Of a stretch of 64,000 nucleotides of DNA, positions 27,804 through 37,625 are shown in pieces. Below the pieces are notes generated by a model that saw only the letters and a program-made list of their open reading frames with translations, was not told where the DNA came from and made no database searches. Origin of the DNA: Lysobacterales bacterium (GTDB taxonomy: Bacteria > Pseudomonadota > Gammaproteobacteria > Xanthomonadales > SZUA-38); the NCBI GenBank assembly GCA_030065125.1, contig JASJDM010000002.1, positions 124,001-188,000 of the forward strand. The letters are read 5' to 3'. The position numbers were made by a program, and so were the translations under genes. Position 1 is the first letter of the stretch. Every line of letters starts with the position of its first letter.

Positions 27804-29159
27804 TTACGTTTTGACAGGAGACCTGTGAAAGGCAGAAAGCCAGCACAATGAGAGGCAAATCACAAAATAGGCGGCGTTAGACGGGATCTGCAGGTTGAAG
27901 TCCACCAGGGAGTGGACCAGGTAAGCCACGATCACCATGGTGCAGCCAAACGCCATTCCCCGCATCAGAGGGTCCCTTCGGCGTCGCTGGGTGTAGAGCG
28001 CGGCGGCCAGGGAACTGACCAGGATCATCGCCAGCGGCAGGGCGCCGACAATCCCGTACTCCAGCAGGAACTCCAGGTAATCGTTGTGGGCGTGGTCGAA
28101 AAAGGCAGACAGGTCCTGGGGCCGGTAGGCTGGAAACACCACGGCAAAGGTGCCACCGCCCGACCCCAGCCAGCGGTAATCCGCCCAGGCACGCAGGGTT
28201 TCGGCGTCCACGTCGAGTCGCTGGCTGTCCTGGTAACGCGCCGCCGCCTCATCATAGGTGGCGGTCTGCTGGATACGATCAACCACCTGCTCCACACCGA
28301 ACCAGGTGCCCACCACCAGCACGTCGATGGCAATCAGGCTGGCAATCAGCACGATCAGGGGTTTGGGCGCCTTGGACAGCAGGATCAGCGCCAGCACCCC
28401 GGCGACCAGCAGGCTCAGAAAAAATGCCGTGTTACCCATGCGGGAGTGACTCAGTACCAGGGCCACCACCATGATCACCAGTGACAATCGCAGCCGCATC
28501 TTGGGTCCCAGCACCCACTGGATGACTCCCCTCACGCGGCTGAGGACCGTTCCACCGCCACCGTTCGATCGAATCTGGGACAGCAGCAGTCCAACACCTA
28601 TTCCCAGGGTAATCTCCAGAAACCCGGCGTAGTGATTGCGATTGACAAACGTGCCCGTGGCCAGACCCACACCGAACTCCTTGGGACTGACCAGCAGCCA
28701 CTCGGTGTTGCTCAATGTCATCAGGCTGCCGTACAGGGCCTGGAGCACCCCGGCCAGAACCATGCAGTATGCCAGCTGGCGAATCCGGTGCCGGTGATTG
28801 GCCAGCCGAAGGACCAGGTAAAACAGCGCAGCCAGCCACAGCGACTGCAGCCAGCGCAGACTGCTGGCGTAGGGATCCACCGACCAGCTGTGCCAGCCGT
28901 CGGCCATCGGCAGGGGAATCAGCTGGAACAGGCCAAACAGCAGCCACGCGACCCATACCCAGAGCACGCTCCTTGTGCGCAGCAGAACTTCACGGGTTGC
29001 GCGGCTGGTGGGCAGGGCCACTGTCCAGGCCAGCAGTCCAAACGTCACAGCCGCCAGGGTCAGCCACGCCCAGGGCCTGTTGGCGCCCAGGGGAATGGGC
29101 AGGACAAAAACCAGGGCAAGCAGGCACAGGAAGGGGGAGCGACTGGGCGAGTGAGTCAC
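27804..29159 (-). CDS. O-antigen ligase/Wzy-like polymerase
   Basis: 451 residues from GTG 29159, which overlaps the stop of the preceding glycosyltransferase gene (GTGA). It has ten or more hydrophobic helices. The periplasmic loop contains GSGGGTFAVVFPAYRPQ and FDHAHNDYLEFLLEYGIVG, the diagnostic Wzy_C/WaaL motif. Such proteins polymerise or ligate undecaprenyl-linked glycans. It is predicted in the inner membrane. Its position between WecA-like and export genes favours a polymerase role. Confidence 0.93.
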   Translation of the reverse strand: MTHSPSRSPFLCLLALVFVLPIPLGANRPWAWLTLAAVTFGLLAWTVALPTSRATREVLLRTRSVLWVWVAWLLFGLFQLIPLPMADGWHSWSVDPYASSLRWLQSLWLAALFYLVLRLANHRHRIRQLAYCMVLAGVLQALYGSLMTLSNTEWLLVSPKEFGVGLATGTFVNRNHYAGFLEITLGIGVGLLLSQIRSNGGGGTVLSRVRGVIQWVLGPKMRLRLSLVIMVVALVLSHSRMGNTAFFLSLLVAGVLALILLSKAPKPLIVLIASLIAIDVLVVGTWFGVEQVVDRIQQTATYDEAAARYQDSQRLDVDAETLRAWADYRWLGSGGGTFAVVFPAYRPQDLSAFFDHAHNDYLEFLLEYGIVGALPLAMILVSSLAAALYTQRRRRDPLMRGMAFGCTMVIVAYLVHSLVDFNLQIPSNAAYFVICLSLCWLSAFHRSPVKT

Positions 29160-30226
29160 GACCCAGACAGGTTGCCGTTCACCGCCCGGCCCAGCCAGCG
29201 CCGGCTGGCCCAGGCACGCTGCAGCAGGAAGTAATACAGCGCGCATAATCCCAGAAACCCGGCGAATCGCCAGTGTTCGGGGGTGTCGCGCCACTCCGTG
29301 ACGACACCAATGGCGGCGCAAACCACGGCCACCAGGGTAATGGCCAGAACGGTCTGGTTGACGCTGAATCCTGCTCGCAGAAACAGATGGTGGATATGAT
29401 CCTGCCCGCCCCTGACCGGCGAGTGACCCAGCCGAATTCGCTCGATCATCACAAACACCGTGTCCATCAGCGGAACAGCAAAAATCCACAGCGCCGTCAC
29501 CGGCGCCATCACTCGCCCCTCGCCCTGGGAAAGGTCGATGAACAGCCAGGCCAGGACGAAGCCAATGCTCAGACTGCCGGCGTCACCCAGGAATACCCGG
29601 GCTCGCCGGGTCCAGCGACCGTTGAACATCAGAAACCCGGTGGCCGCCCCGCTGCCCACCACCAGCATGGGCATGGCCACCGAGTGGCGCTCATGCCCGC
29701 TCAGCACCAGCAGTGAAAGCATGGCACACAGCATGATGCTGCCTGCCAGACCGTCGACGCCATCCACCATGTTGAGGGCATTGATCACGCCCACGGCTGC
29801 GAACACGGTAACCGGGAATGCCAACCAGCCCAGCCGCGCATCCCACCCGCTGAACAGAAATCCCAGGGTCTTCAGTTCCACGCCCCCGGCAAACACCATC
29901 AGACTCACACCGAGGATCTGGGCGGCAAAGCGTGAACGCGCGGACAGCTCACGCAGGTCGTCCAGCATCCCCACGATCAGCAGAGCGGCGGCCCCGGTGA
30001 CGATGATGCGGTATTCCCCCAGCGGCATGGGCAGGGACAGCAGTCCGAACATCATGCCGCCAAACATCGCAACCCCGCCAATCAGCGGTGTCGGCCGGCG
30101 ATGAATCTTGCGGCCCTCGGGATGATCCAGCAGCCCGATTCGCCGGGCCACCGGTGCAAACAGCTTAATCAGCAGCGCGGTCACCACCAGGCTCACCGTC
30201 GCGGCCAGCAGCATTTGTTTGTCCAT
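29156..30226 (-). CDS. MraY/WecA-family undecaprenyl-phosphate sugar-1-phosphate transferase
   Basis: About 356 residues from ATG 30226; a GTG at 30235 is also possible. Multi-pass membrane enzyme that starts lipid-linked repeat synthesis. Motifs: HPEGRKIHRRPTPLIGGVAMF, IVGMLDDLRELSARSRF, NALNMVDGVDGLAGS, VFLGDAGSLSIGF and GGQDHIHHLFLRAG. The pattern is closer to WecA than to MraY, so the substrate is probably UDP-GlcNAc or a related UDP-HexNAc. Confidence 0.94.
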   Translation of the reverse strand: MDKQMLLAATVSLVVTALLIKLFAPVARRIGLLDHPEGRKIHRRPTPLIGGVAMFGGMMFGLLSLPMPLGEYRIIVTGAAALLIVGMLDDLRELSARSRFAAQILGVSLMVFAGGVELKTLGFLFSGWDARLGWLAFPVTVFAAVGVINALNMVDGVDGLAGSIMLCAMLSLLVLSGHERHSVAMPMLVVGSGAATGFLMFNGRWTRRARVFLGDAGSLSIGFVLAWLFIDLSQGEGRVMAPVTALWIFAVPLMDTVFVMIERIRLGHSPVRGGQDHIHHLFLRAGFSVNQTVLAITLVAVVCAAIGVVTEWRDTPEHWRFAGFLGLCALYYFLLQRAWASRRWLGRAVNGNLSGS

Positions 30227-30322
30227 CTGGATCACTCAGTACTTCCGGCGTTCAAAATCCCGTCTGTCACTCCCAAGATCGGCGCGACCCGTATGGCGCT
30301 TGAGTTTTCCGCAGCATCTGGT

Positions 30323-31513
30323 TCAGCGCGACAACAGCGCATCCCACTGGTTGAGCGCGCGGCTGATATCGCAACGGAGGCGCGCATGGGCCCGTGCGTT
30401 GCGGCCATATTGTTCAATTTCGCTCCGGTCTGCCAGCAATTCATCCAGGCACGCGACCAGCGCGGCACCGTCAGGCACCGACACGCCCAGGCGCTCCGTG
30501 CGGATTCGCCGGGCCAGTTCTCCGTTGACGTCTCCCACGAACAGGCAGGCACGCCCGGCCGCCGCCACCCCATAAAACTTGCTGGGAAAAATCTGCCCTT
30601 CCAGCCGCTGGTCCAGCGTGACCAGATGGATATCCGGGACGGCCAGACTGATGCCCAGGATAGAACGGGGCTGATAGGCCTTGAACACGACGTTTGACAG
30701 CTGGTTTTCTTCTGCCCAGCGCCGCAACAGCTGATAGCCGTGCCCACCACCGACGAACAGGAACCGCAGGCGCGCGTCGTCTCGAAAATGCCCGATGGCA
30801 TGCTGCAGTGCCTCGATGGGATGTGCCCTGCCCAGGTTGCCGGAGTAGCCCACCACCAGGGCGTCACCCAGCCCCCACTGGCGCCGCAGATCATCGCCGT
30901 CCTGCCTGGACAGGGCCTCCACGTCACACCAGTTTTCAATGGTCGTGATGCGTTGCTCGTCCAGCCCCCGGCGCAGCAGCCGGGCCGCCATGGATTCGCA
31001 GATTGCCACGTTGCAGCGGGCCCGACGCAGACCCAGGTCCCTGAACCACCGCAGCGGCCTGGCCGGGCCGGCCGGCAGCACGCCCAGCGAGACCGCAACC
31101 TCGGGAAACAGGTCCTGTAACCAGTTGTAGACCACCGCGCCGCGAAGGGCCGCAATCGGCCACAGGAACGCCGACATCATGGGCGGGTCTGTCTTGAAAA
31201 TCACCCGGTCACCGCGGCCGGCCCGTCGCAAAAGCAGCCAGGCCGCGGCAAGCAGGAACGTCAGGTAATCCAGCAGTCGGCCGGGCCCTGACCGTCCAAA
31301 CCGGGTGCCTCCGGCCCGCCACACCCGAACGCCGCGGATTCCTTCCCCCGGGCTCAGTCTGACGCCGGGATCGTCATACAGCTGGCGACTGCAGATAACC
31401 TCGACCTGCCGCCCGCTGCGGGCCAGCCCGAATGCCAGATCCGACAGCATCTGGGATGTCGCCGAGTGGTCCGGATGGAAATACCGGTTGATGAAGATCA
31501 ACTTACCGCTCAT
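30323..31513 (-). CDS. GT4 glycosyltransferase
   Basis: 396 residues from ATG 31513 (MSGKLIFINRYFHPDHSATSQ). GT-B fold: N-terminal acceptor domain with Rossmann-like start, linker, donor domain with VVGYSGNLGRAHPIEAL and FPSKFYGVAAAGRACLFVGD. The HPDHSATSQML start is typical of WcaI/WbuB-like enzymes. The start is 81 bp from the divergent gene at 31595, so a bidirectional promoter region is likely there. Confidence 0.92.
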   Translation of the reverse strand: MSGKLIFINRYFHPDHSATSQMLSDLAFGLARSGRQVEVICSRQLYDDPGVRLSPGEGIRGVRVWRAGGTRFGRSGPGRLLDYLTFLLAAAWLLLRRAGRGDRVIFKTDPPMMSAFLWPIAALRGAVVYNWLQDLFPEVAVSLGVLPAGPARPLRWFRDLGLRRARCNVAICESMAARLLRRGLDEQRITTIENWCDVEALSRQDGDDLRRQWGLGDALVVGYSGNLGRAHPIEALQHAIGHFRDDARLRFLFVGGGHGYQLLRRWAEENQLSNVVFKAYQPRSILGISLAVPDIHLVTLDQRLEGQIFPSKFYGVAAAGRACLFVGDVNGELARRIRTERLGVSVPDGAALVACLDELLADRSEIEQYGRNARAHARLRCDISRALNQWDALLSR

Positions 31514-31594
31514 GGCGCGGGAATCATGGGCAACATGTGTCGCATGCCTTGATGTACTCTTTACCATTCACAGGTGCTGGAGGCATCGCGCGGC

Positions 31595-32872
31595 ATGAAG
31601 CGGGTCCTGATAGTTTCGCCCCACTTCCCACCCACTAATGCAGCAGATTGTCATCGGGTACGGACCTATCTGCCCCACCTGGCTTCCCTGGGATGGCAGG
31701 CGGAGGTGCTTTGCGTTGAACCTGCGGATGTCTTTGCATCTCAGGACCCATTGCTGTGTGAGAGTCTGCCGGACCATGTGCCCATCCACCGGGTTCCCGC
31801 CCGCGCCACGCTGCTGCAGTGGCTTGCGCGGGGCAAAACCCTCGGCCCGCGCAGCTTTCGATTCCTCCGATCTCACGGTGATCGGCTGCTCCACCCCAGG
31901 ACCTTCGATCTGGTCTTTTTCTCCACCACGGCATTCACAGTTTTTCGGCTTGGTCCCAGGTGGAAACAACGCCACGGCGTGCCGTTTGTGATCGACCTGC
32001 AGGACCCCTGGGTTAATGACTTCTATCGATTGAACCCGGAGATCACCCCGCCGGGCGGGCGGCTGCGCCATTTCCGCGCTGATCGTCAGGCCAGACGATG
32101 GGAGCAGCGCGTGCTGGCGGCAGCCGCGGCGGTGGTCAGTGTGTCCCCTCGGTATCGATCCGACATCCTGGCGCGGCATCCCCAGCTGGGAGACCTGCCG
32201 TGGCTGGTGCTGCCCTTTGGCGCTTCGGCTGCCGATTTTGAGCTGCTGGATGATTGTGCAGTCAAGCAATCCAGGTTCGATCCCCGGGACGGCAGGAAAC
32301 ATATCGTGTACGTCGGCCGCGGTGGCCCGGACCTGGAAGCCAGCCTCACCCGGCTGTTTGAGGCATTCGCCCGGCTGTTGGACATGGACTCCGATACGGC
32401 AGGCCGGCTGAGTTTCCACTTTTTCGGCACGTCCTATGCGCCGGAAGGGCGCTTGCGGGATTCGGTCATGCCGCTGGCGGAAAAGGCGGGCGTGGCGCGC
32501 TGGGTAGAGGAGCAGCCTTCCCGCATTCCGTACTTCGAGGCGCTGCGCTGTTTGCGTGACGCCCACGGACTTTTTCTGCCCGCCTCTGCCGATACCGGCT
32601 ACAACCCGTCAAAGGTTTACAACCTGTTGCTGGCCGGCCGTCCACTGCTGGCCATCGCTCCCGGCGGCAGCGTTGCCGAACGGGAGCTTTCCAGGTTTGC
32701 CGGCGCCATGACCCTGGCAGATTCTGAAGGACAATCCCAGCAAGCCGTTCTGGACTGGCTGAAAACCGTCAGCAACCAGCAGCAAATAACGCTTCCCACA
32801 TCTATAGACTGTGAGAGCGCCAGCCAGGCCCGGAAACTGGTTGAACTGTTTAACGCCGTTACCCGGAACTGA
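31595..32872 (+). CDS. glycosyltransferase (GT4-like), opposite strand within the EPS cluster
   Basis: 425 residues from ATG 31595 with GGAGG upstream at 31579-31583; an in-frame GTG at 31574 is less likely. N-terminal VLIVSPHFPPTNAADCHRVRTYLPHLASLGWQAEVLCVEP and the middle VIDLQDPW, then VVSVSPRYR and FLPASADTGYNPSKVYNLLLAGRPLLAI place it in a GT-B clade of sugar transferases. It is the only plus-strand gene inside the 22.5-55.2 kb polysaccharide region, convergent (14-bp overlap) with the acetyltransferase gene and divergent from the GT4 gene. Confidence 0.88.
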   Translation: MKRVLIVSPHFPPTNAADCHRVRTYLPHLASLGWQAEVLCVEPADVFASQDPLLCESLPDHVPIHRVPARATLLQWLARGKTLGPRSFRFLRSHGDRLLHPRTFDLVFFSTTAFTVFRLGPRWKQRHGVPFVIDLQDPWVNDFYRLNPEITPPGGRLRHFRADRQARRWEQRVLAAAAAVVSVSPRYRSDILARHPQLGDLPWLVLPFGASAADFELLDDCAVKQSRFDPRDGRKHIVYVGRGGPDLEASLTRLFEAFARLLDMDSDTAGRLSFHFFGTSYAPEGRLRDSVMPLAEKAGVARWVEEQPSRIPYFEALRCLRDAHGLFLPASADTGYNPSKVYNLLLAGRPLLAIAPGGSVAERELSRFAGAMTLADSEGQSQQAVLDWLKTVSNQQQITLPTSIDCESASQARKLVELFNAVTRN

Positions 32873-33404
32873 GCCTGCGGGTGCCGGTCTTCCGAGCCGG
32901 ATTTCCGGCCCAGACCGTGCAGGCTTCGAGATCGTCAACTACCACTGCCCCGAGACATGCCACGGCGCCCGCGCCCACGGTGACGCCGGGGCCAATCCGG
33001 GCGAAGGCGCCCACCCAGGAACCCTGCTCGATGACGATCCGGCCGACCCGCAGGTCGAAGGATTCCCGTGACCAGTCGTGGCTGCCGGTGCACAGGTAGG
33101 CACCCTGGGAAATACAGCAATGATCGCCAATTTCGACCTCGGCCAGGTTGTCGATCCAGACCGATTCACCGATCCAGCAATGATCGCCCGTGGTCAATCG
33201 CCAGGGAAACTTGACGCGAACGCGGGGCTTGATCACCACGCCCCGGCCGATCCTCGCACCGAATCGGCGCAGCACCCAGCAGCGCCATCGGGAACCGGGC
33301 AACCATGAATCGACCAGCAGGTCTCCCGCCATGCGCCAGAGCAGTTCTACCCACCGCGGCCGCCCCCGGTCGAACGCCTTGTTGTCGAACCTGTCAAGTC
33401 TCAT
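32859..33404 (-). CDS. WcaF-like hexapeptide-repeat acetyltransferase
   Basis: 181 residues from ATG 33404, overlapping the GT2 gene stop by 11 bp. Left-handed beta-helix hexapeptides in the second half (IGESVWIDNLAEVEIGDHCCISQGAYLCTGSHDW, then WVGAFARIGPGVTVGAGAVACLGAVV) with the WcaF-type N-terminus FDNKAFDRGRPRWVELLW. It probably O-acetylates a sugar of the exopolysaccharide using acetyl-CoA. Confidence 0.93.
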   Translation of the reverse strand: MRLDRFDNKAFDRGRPRWVELLWRMAGDLLVDSWLPGSRWRCWVLRRFGARIGRGVVIKPRVRVKFPWRLTTGDHCWIGESVWIDNLAEVEIGDHCCISQGAYLCTGSHDWSRESFDLRVGRIVIEQGSWVGAFARIGPGVTVGAGAVACLGAVVVDDLEACTVWAGNPARKTGTRRLSSG

Positions 33405-34155
33405 CCAGCTCACGCTCAAGAACCTCCAGCGAGAGAATCGCCTCGGCGATCATCCGCTGGATTGCGTAGTAGAAGCCCCGCCATCCGTCGAGAAATCCCC
33501 GCTGAACAAAAAACACATGCAGGAATACAGCAAAGGGTGCGATCCATTTTCGTCGCCGGATGCGATCGATTCGTGACAGCTCATCATCGTCCGCGAGTTT
33601 CTGCGCCTCCAGTCTGGCGTACGCTCCCTGTGCCCACAGCCAGCGCGACAATGGCTTGCGATCGTCATGGTGCACCGGATTGGCCAGAGTGCCAGTCGGC
33701 CCATCAACCCTGAGCCGCTGGGTGTGGCCGTCATCGACGTAGCCGCAGCGCGCCGGCTGGAAGAGAATGGCGCGCGGCGGCAGTATCGATCGCCGCAGCG
33801 GCTGTCCCAGGACCCAGTAACGAAATGGGGCGTAGTAGGCAGCGACGTCGCTGTCGGCCAGGGCCTCGATTTCCGACAGCAGCGCCGAATCGATCCGGTA
33901 GTCCGCATCCAGCGACAGTACCCAGCGAGTCCGGGCCTGCTGGACGGCAAAATTCCACTGGCCTCCGTGAGTGTCGAAGTCCCGGGCGAACACGCGTACA
34001 CCGGGGTGACGCCCGGCCAGCTCCAGGGTCTCGTCAGAACTGCCGCTGTCCACCAGGACAATCTCGTCGAACCGACCCAGGGCACCCAGGCTGCGGCCGA
34101 TGTTGGGCGCCTCGTTGAAGGACAGCATGACCGGGGTTATGTCAGATAGATCCAC
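33394..34155 (-). CDS. GT2 glycosyltransferase (WaaE/KdtX-like)
   Basis: 253 residues from GTG 34155; the frame stays open upstream, but those residues are an out-of-frame shadow of the adjacent GT4 gene. Motifs: ITPVMLSFNEAPNIGRSL, EIVLVDSGSSDETLELA, QWNFAVQQARTRWVLSLDADYR (metal-binding DAD), and a C-terminal hydrophobic FAVFLHVFFVQRGFLDGWRGFYYA. Similar to beta-1,4-glucosyltransferases of LPS outer core. It overlaps both neighbours. Confidence 0.9.
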   Translation of the reverse strand: MDLSDITPVMLSFNEAPNIGRSLGALGRFDEIVLVDSGSSDETLELAGRHPGVRVFARDFDTHGGQWNFAVQQARTRWVLSLDADYRIDSALLSEIEALADSDVAAYYAPFRYWVLGQPLRRSILPPRAILFQPARCGYVDDGHTQRLRVDGPTGTLANPVHHDDRKPLSRWLWAQGAYARLEAQKLADDDELSRIDRIRRRKWIAPFAVFLHVFFVQRGFLDGWRGFYYAIQRMIAEAILSLEVLERELDET

Positions 34156-35272
34156 GAGATTCCAACAGTCTTTCAAAATGGTCCAGGTACACTGCGCTGA
34201 TGTTCTCCAGCGAATAGCGCTCAGCGGTCTCCAGACCCGCACTGGCGAGGGCTCCAGCCAGGTCTGGTGAATCCATGATGTCCCCAATGCAAGCCGCCAG
34301 CCGCGTGTCCGCGTCCCCGGCCCGGTGATCGAATACCAGCATGTTGCGCCGGTCCTCGGCGTAGTCGCGAAAACAGGACAGGTTGGACACCACCACGGGA
34401 CATCCTGCGGCCATGGCTTCCAGAGGCGCCACCGGCAAACACTCTCCCTGCTCGGCGATGGACGGCAGGCAAAACACTCCTGCCTCTGCGTAGGCCAGGG
34501 CCAGCTCCGAAATGTCGAAACGGGGCGGCAGGAATTCCACCGGAAGATCCCGGGCCAGGCCACGCAATCCAGACAGGTAAGACTCGCCCCCGCCCCCCTG
34601 ACGCGGTTCCCACGGCCCCAGTATGGCCAGGCTGGATTCCGGCCGTTGTCGGTGAATTTTCCTGAATGCCGTGATCAGCGTTTCCAGACCTTTTTCCGGG
34701 TGCACTCGGCCGGCAAACAGGATTCGTTGTCGCTGACGCGGAATGTCCGGGGAGGCACGGAAGTCGTCGACCTCAAAGGCGCTCGGCACCACCGCCACCC
34801 GATCCTCAAAATCCGGCGCCTGGGATGTGACGCCGTCAGCCACGAAGCGGGAGCCGCAGGTGACCAGGTCAACATGACGATAGAAACGAAACTGGCCCTT
34901 CGGGTATCGGTTCAGGCTGACCACCAGCGCCCCCAGTTCACGGCGGTTGCCAACCAGCATCGGCAGCGCCAGGTCGTTGAACACCGTCACCTCGGCTGAC
35001 GGAATCCGACGCCGGGTGAACCAGCCGTCGTAAAAATCCCTGAGCAGATCCCAGTAAATGAACCGGGACTGGTCAAATCCGCCCTGCCTGAGCACCTGGA
35101 CACCGTCCCTGATTTCCTGTTCCGGTTGGTCCGCCCAGGCTCGAGCCACTACAGTCACCTCATGCCCCTGGCGAGAAAACAGCCTTGCCAGGCCCCACCA
35201 GGTCCTCGGAAGAGAGCCGCCTGCCACGGCCGGAATCGGCATCAACGGTCCCGTTGCGATGTTGATTCTCAA
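34142..35272 (-). CDS. GT4 glycosyltransferase
   Basis: 376 residues from TTG 35272, whose TTGA overlaps the upstream gene's stop. N-terminal ATGPLMPIPAVAGGSLPRTWWGLARLFSRQGHEVTVVAR, middle ILFAGRVHPEKGLETLITAF, donor site FCLPSIAEQGECLPVAPLEAMAAGCPVVVS. A typical GT-B retaining transferase; sugar unknown. Confidence 0.92.
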   Translation of the reverse strand: MRINIATGPLMPIPAVAGGSLPRTWWGLARLFSRQGHEVTVVARAWADQPEQEIRDGVQVLRQGGFDQSRFIYWDLLRDFYDGWFTRRRIPSAEVTVFNDLALPMLVGNRRELGALVVSLNRYPKGQFRFYRHVDLVTCGSRFVADGVTSQAPDFEDRVAVVPSAFEVDDFRASPDIPRQRQRILFAGRVHPEKGLETLITAFRKIHRQRPESSLAILGPWEPRQGGGGESYLSGLRGLARDLPVEFLPPRFDISELALAYAEAGVFCLPSIAEQGECLPVAPLEAMAAGCPVVVSNLSCFRDYAEDRRNMLVFDHRAGDADTRLAACIGDIMDSPDLAGALASAGLETAERYSLENISAVYLDHFERLLESRGSI

Positions 35273-36447
35273 GCTTCCACAAACTCCGGCTGCTCGCCTC
35301 GACCGAGGAGGAAACGATAAAACGCCACCATTTTTCGGGCCACGACGTCCCAGGCAAACTCCGCTTCCGCGTATCGCTTCCCGGCCTGTCCCCGCCGCCT
35401 GAGTTCAGCTGAGTCCAGTTGGGTGGCTGAAGCCAGCGTCCTGGTCAGCGCCGGTATCGTGGCTTCAATCCACCAGCCGGCGCCTGTTTTCTCCAGGACT
35501 TCCCACGGCGTACCGGTTGTCGCCACGGCGGGCACGCCCGCCATCAAAGCTTCCGCAACCACAATGCCAAAGTTTTCTGAATGGCTGGGCAGTACCAGCA
35601 GGCTGGCGCCGGCAAGCGCTGAACGCTTCTGTGGTTGATCCAGCATGCCGACCAGGGACACACTCCCGGTCAGTCCCAGCTGCTGGATCATGGCTTCCAG
35701 CCCCGGTCGGTAGCCGGTCAGATCCGGTCCGGCAATCACCAGATGCCAGTCCGGTGATACCGTTGCCGCTTTCCAGCTCTGCAACAACAGATCCAGGCCT
35801 TTCTTGGGATGAAGCCGCCCCAGGAAAAGGCACCATTTCTTGTGTTTGAGCTGCGGATGGAGGTCGCAGACCGATGGCGCTGACGGGGGCTGTGAGTCCA
35901 GACCGTTTGGAATGACTGCCACGGGCTGTTTCATTCCCACCCGGCGAATGGACAGACGCTCCTGCTCCGACGTGGCGTGGAAGCCATGCGCTGCTCTCAG
36001 ATTCGCCTGCTCCATGAGCAGCCAGACCAGTTTTTTCTTGAGCGGGCTTCTTTGCAGAGACCAGGGCTCCAGCATTCCGCGAGGCGAAGTAACCAGCGGC
36101 ATCCTGCCCTTGTGCGCCGTGACCCTGGCATAGCGATTGGGAAACATCCAGAGGCCGTGATTGTGTACCAGCTCGATGCCGTCCCCGGCAATGCGCCCAA
36201 GCTCAGCCTGCAGGGATGGCTTCCAGCCCCGGGCCATGCGGGTCAGGGGACCCGCATCCATGCTGACCAGGCGCGTCCGTCGCAGCGCCGTTTGTGGTCC
36301 GTGGCGCGCATAGTTCAGGGTGACCAGGGTGGTCTCGACGCCAGCTGCGGCGAGACTGTCCACCAGCCCGGGCACCGACACCGCGGGACCCCCCGATTGG
36401 GTGTTGATGTTGGGCACCACGTGACAGACGGACAGCGGCGAATTCAT
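35269..36447 (-). CDS. GT4 glycosyltransferase
   Basis: 392 residues. N-terminal HVVPNINTQSGGPAVSVPGLVDSLAAAGVETTLVTL, acceptor-side NHGLWMFPNRYA, donor half CLFLGRLHPKKGLDLLLQSW and LVLPSHSENFGIVVAEALMAGVPAVATTGTPWEVL. The NHGLW motif is found in capsule glycosyltransferases of this family. ATGA overlap with the upstream GT4 gene. Confidence 0.93.
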   Translation of the reverse strand: MNSPLSVCHVVPNINTQSGGPAVSVPGLVDSLAAAGVETTLVTLNYARHGPQTALRRTRLVSMDAGPLTRMARGWKPSLQAELGRIAGDGIELVHNHGLWMFPNRYARVTAHKGRMPLVTSPRGMLEPWSLQRSPLKKKLVWLLMEQANLRAAHGFHATSEQERLSIRRVGMKQPVAVIPNGLDSQPPSAPSVCDLHPQLKHKKWCLFLGRLHPKKGLDLLLQSWKAATVSPDWHLVIAGPDLTGYRPGLEAMIQQLGLTGSVSLVGMLDQPQKRSALAGASLLVLPSHSENFGIVVAEALMAGVPAVATTGTPWEVLEKTGAGWWIEATIPALTRTLASATQLDSAELRRRGQAGKRYAEAEFAWDVVARKMVAFYRFLLGRGEQPEFVEA

Positions 36448-37610
36448 GTCGGGACCGCCGCGGCACAGGCCTCCACAAGCCCCTGGGTGGCCTGTGGGTA
36501 GCCATACTGTCGTATCAGGCGACTCGCCCGGGTGCCGCTTTTCTGCCGAAGGCTTCCGTCGTCAATCGCCTGTTTCAGTGTTTCCGCCAGCCGCAAACGG
36601 TCTCCCGCCGGGAAAACCCAGCCGGTCCCCCGCCCCTGGACAAGGTCCAGGTGACAGCCGACGTGATCACTCACCACAACGGGCACGCCCAGGCACATGG
36701 CCTCGTTGACCGCCAGCCCCCAGGTCTCTGAGCGACCGAAAGACGGCAGCACGAACAGGTCGGCCATGGCGTAAACCGCCGGCATGTCGGTCTGGTTCTG
36801 GAACGGCAGGAATCGAACATGGTCTGCTGATTCCCGCTTCAGTTCCTGTTCCAGCTCTCCGGATCCGACAAACAGCAGATAGCACTGCCGCCTGTCGAGG
36901 CCGCGAAACGCCGCCAGCAGGTCCGTGGGGCGCTTTTTCCGGGTGAGTTTTCCGGCAAACAGCAGCAGCACCGCATCGTCGGGGATCTGCAGCTCCCGGC
37001 GCCAGCGGGCCGCCCGCTCGCTTGCGCCGTCGCGCGCACCCAGGAAGCGATCGTTGTCCACGGCATGGGGACTGAAGAACAGTCGGTCATCGGTCACGCC
37101 GTGATAGGTGAAATATTCCCGGTTGGCCCGGCCAACGTACAGGCATCCGGCGAATTGCCGGAATATGGCCGCAATGAAACGCCGGGCGGTCTTCGAGCGC
37201 CACGAATGGCGATCCACCAGCCGATGTGAGTCCCCGCGAAACAGCAGGGGGATGCCGCGACTGTGCAGGGCTCGGATCAGCAACAGCAATCCCCAGTACC
37301 GGTAGGCCATGAACAGGACTGCGTCGGGCGAAAATTCGAGCACCGCCTCCAGGCACTCCGGGTTGTCGAAGCCAAAAAAATGCGCCGTGCCCGGCCGTGG
37401 AGACCGGTTTTCCAGGAGCTGGCTGTCGTAACCGGACAGCAGATCCACGTCCCAGCGCAGGGTTCGATCGAACTCCCGATCGCGGCGTTCGGCAACTCCA
37501 AAATCCCAAAGGTAAAAGACCTTGAGGTCCAGTCCCGAATCCGCCATGTGGCGAAACCACGGACTGTAGTACTGGATCGGGTGGGTCGCGATGATGGCCA
37601 GTCTGGTCAC
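36444..37610 (-). CDS. GT4 glycosyltransferase
   Basis: 388 residues. N-terminal LAIIATHPIQYYSPWFRHMADSGLDLKVFYLWDFG, donor half LLFAGKLTRKKRPTDLLAAF and LFVLPSFGRSETWGLAVNEAMCLGVPVVVSDHVG. The THPIQYYSPWF opening is a recognisable subgroup of GT4 enzymes in exopolysaccharide clusters. GTG start near 37610, 15 bp after the polymerase-like gene. Confidence 0.93.
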   Translation of the reverse strand: MTRLAIIATHPIQYYSPWFRHMADSGLDLKVFYLWDFGVAERRDREFDRTLRWDVDLLSGYDSQLLENRSPRPGTAHFFGFDNPECLEAVLEFSPDAVLFMAYRYWGLLLLIRALHSRGIPLLFRGDSHRLVDRHSWRSKTARRFIAAIFRQFAGCLYVGRANREYFTYHGVTDDRLFFSPHAVDNDRFLGARDGASERAARWRRELQIPDDAVLLLFAGKLTRKKRPTDLLAAFRGLDRRQCYLLFVGSGELEQELKRESADHVRFLPFQNQTDMPAVYAMADLFVLPSFGRSETWGLAVNEAMCLGVPVVVSDHVGCHLDLVQGRGTGWVFPAGDRLRLAETLKQAIDDGSLRQKSGTRASRLIRQYGYPQATQGLVEACAAAVPT

Positions 37611-37625
37611 GGGGACTCCGGTCGC

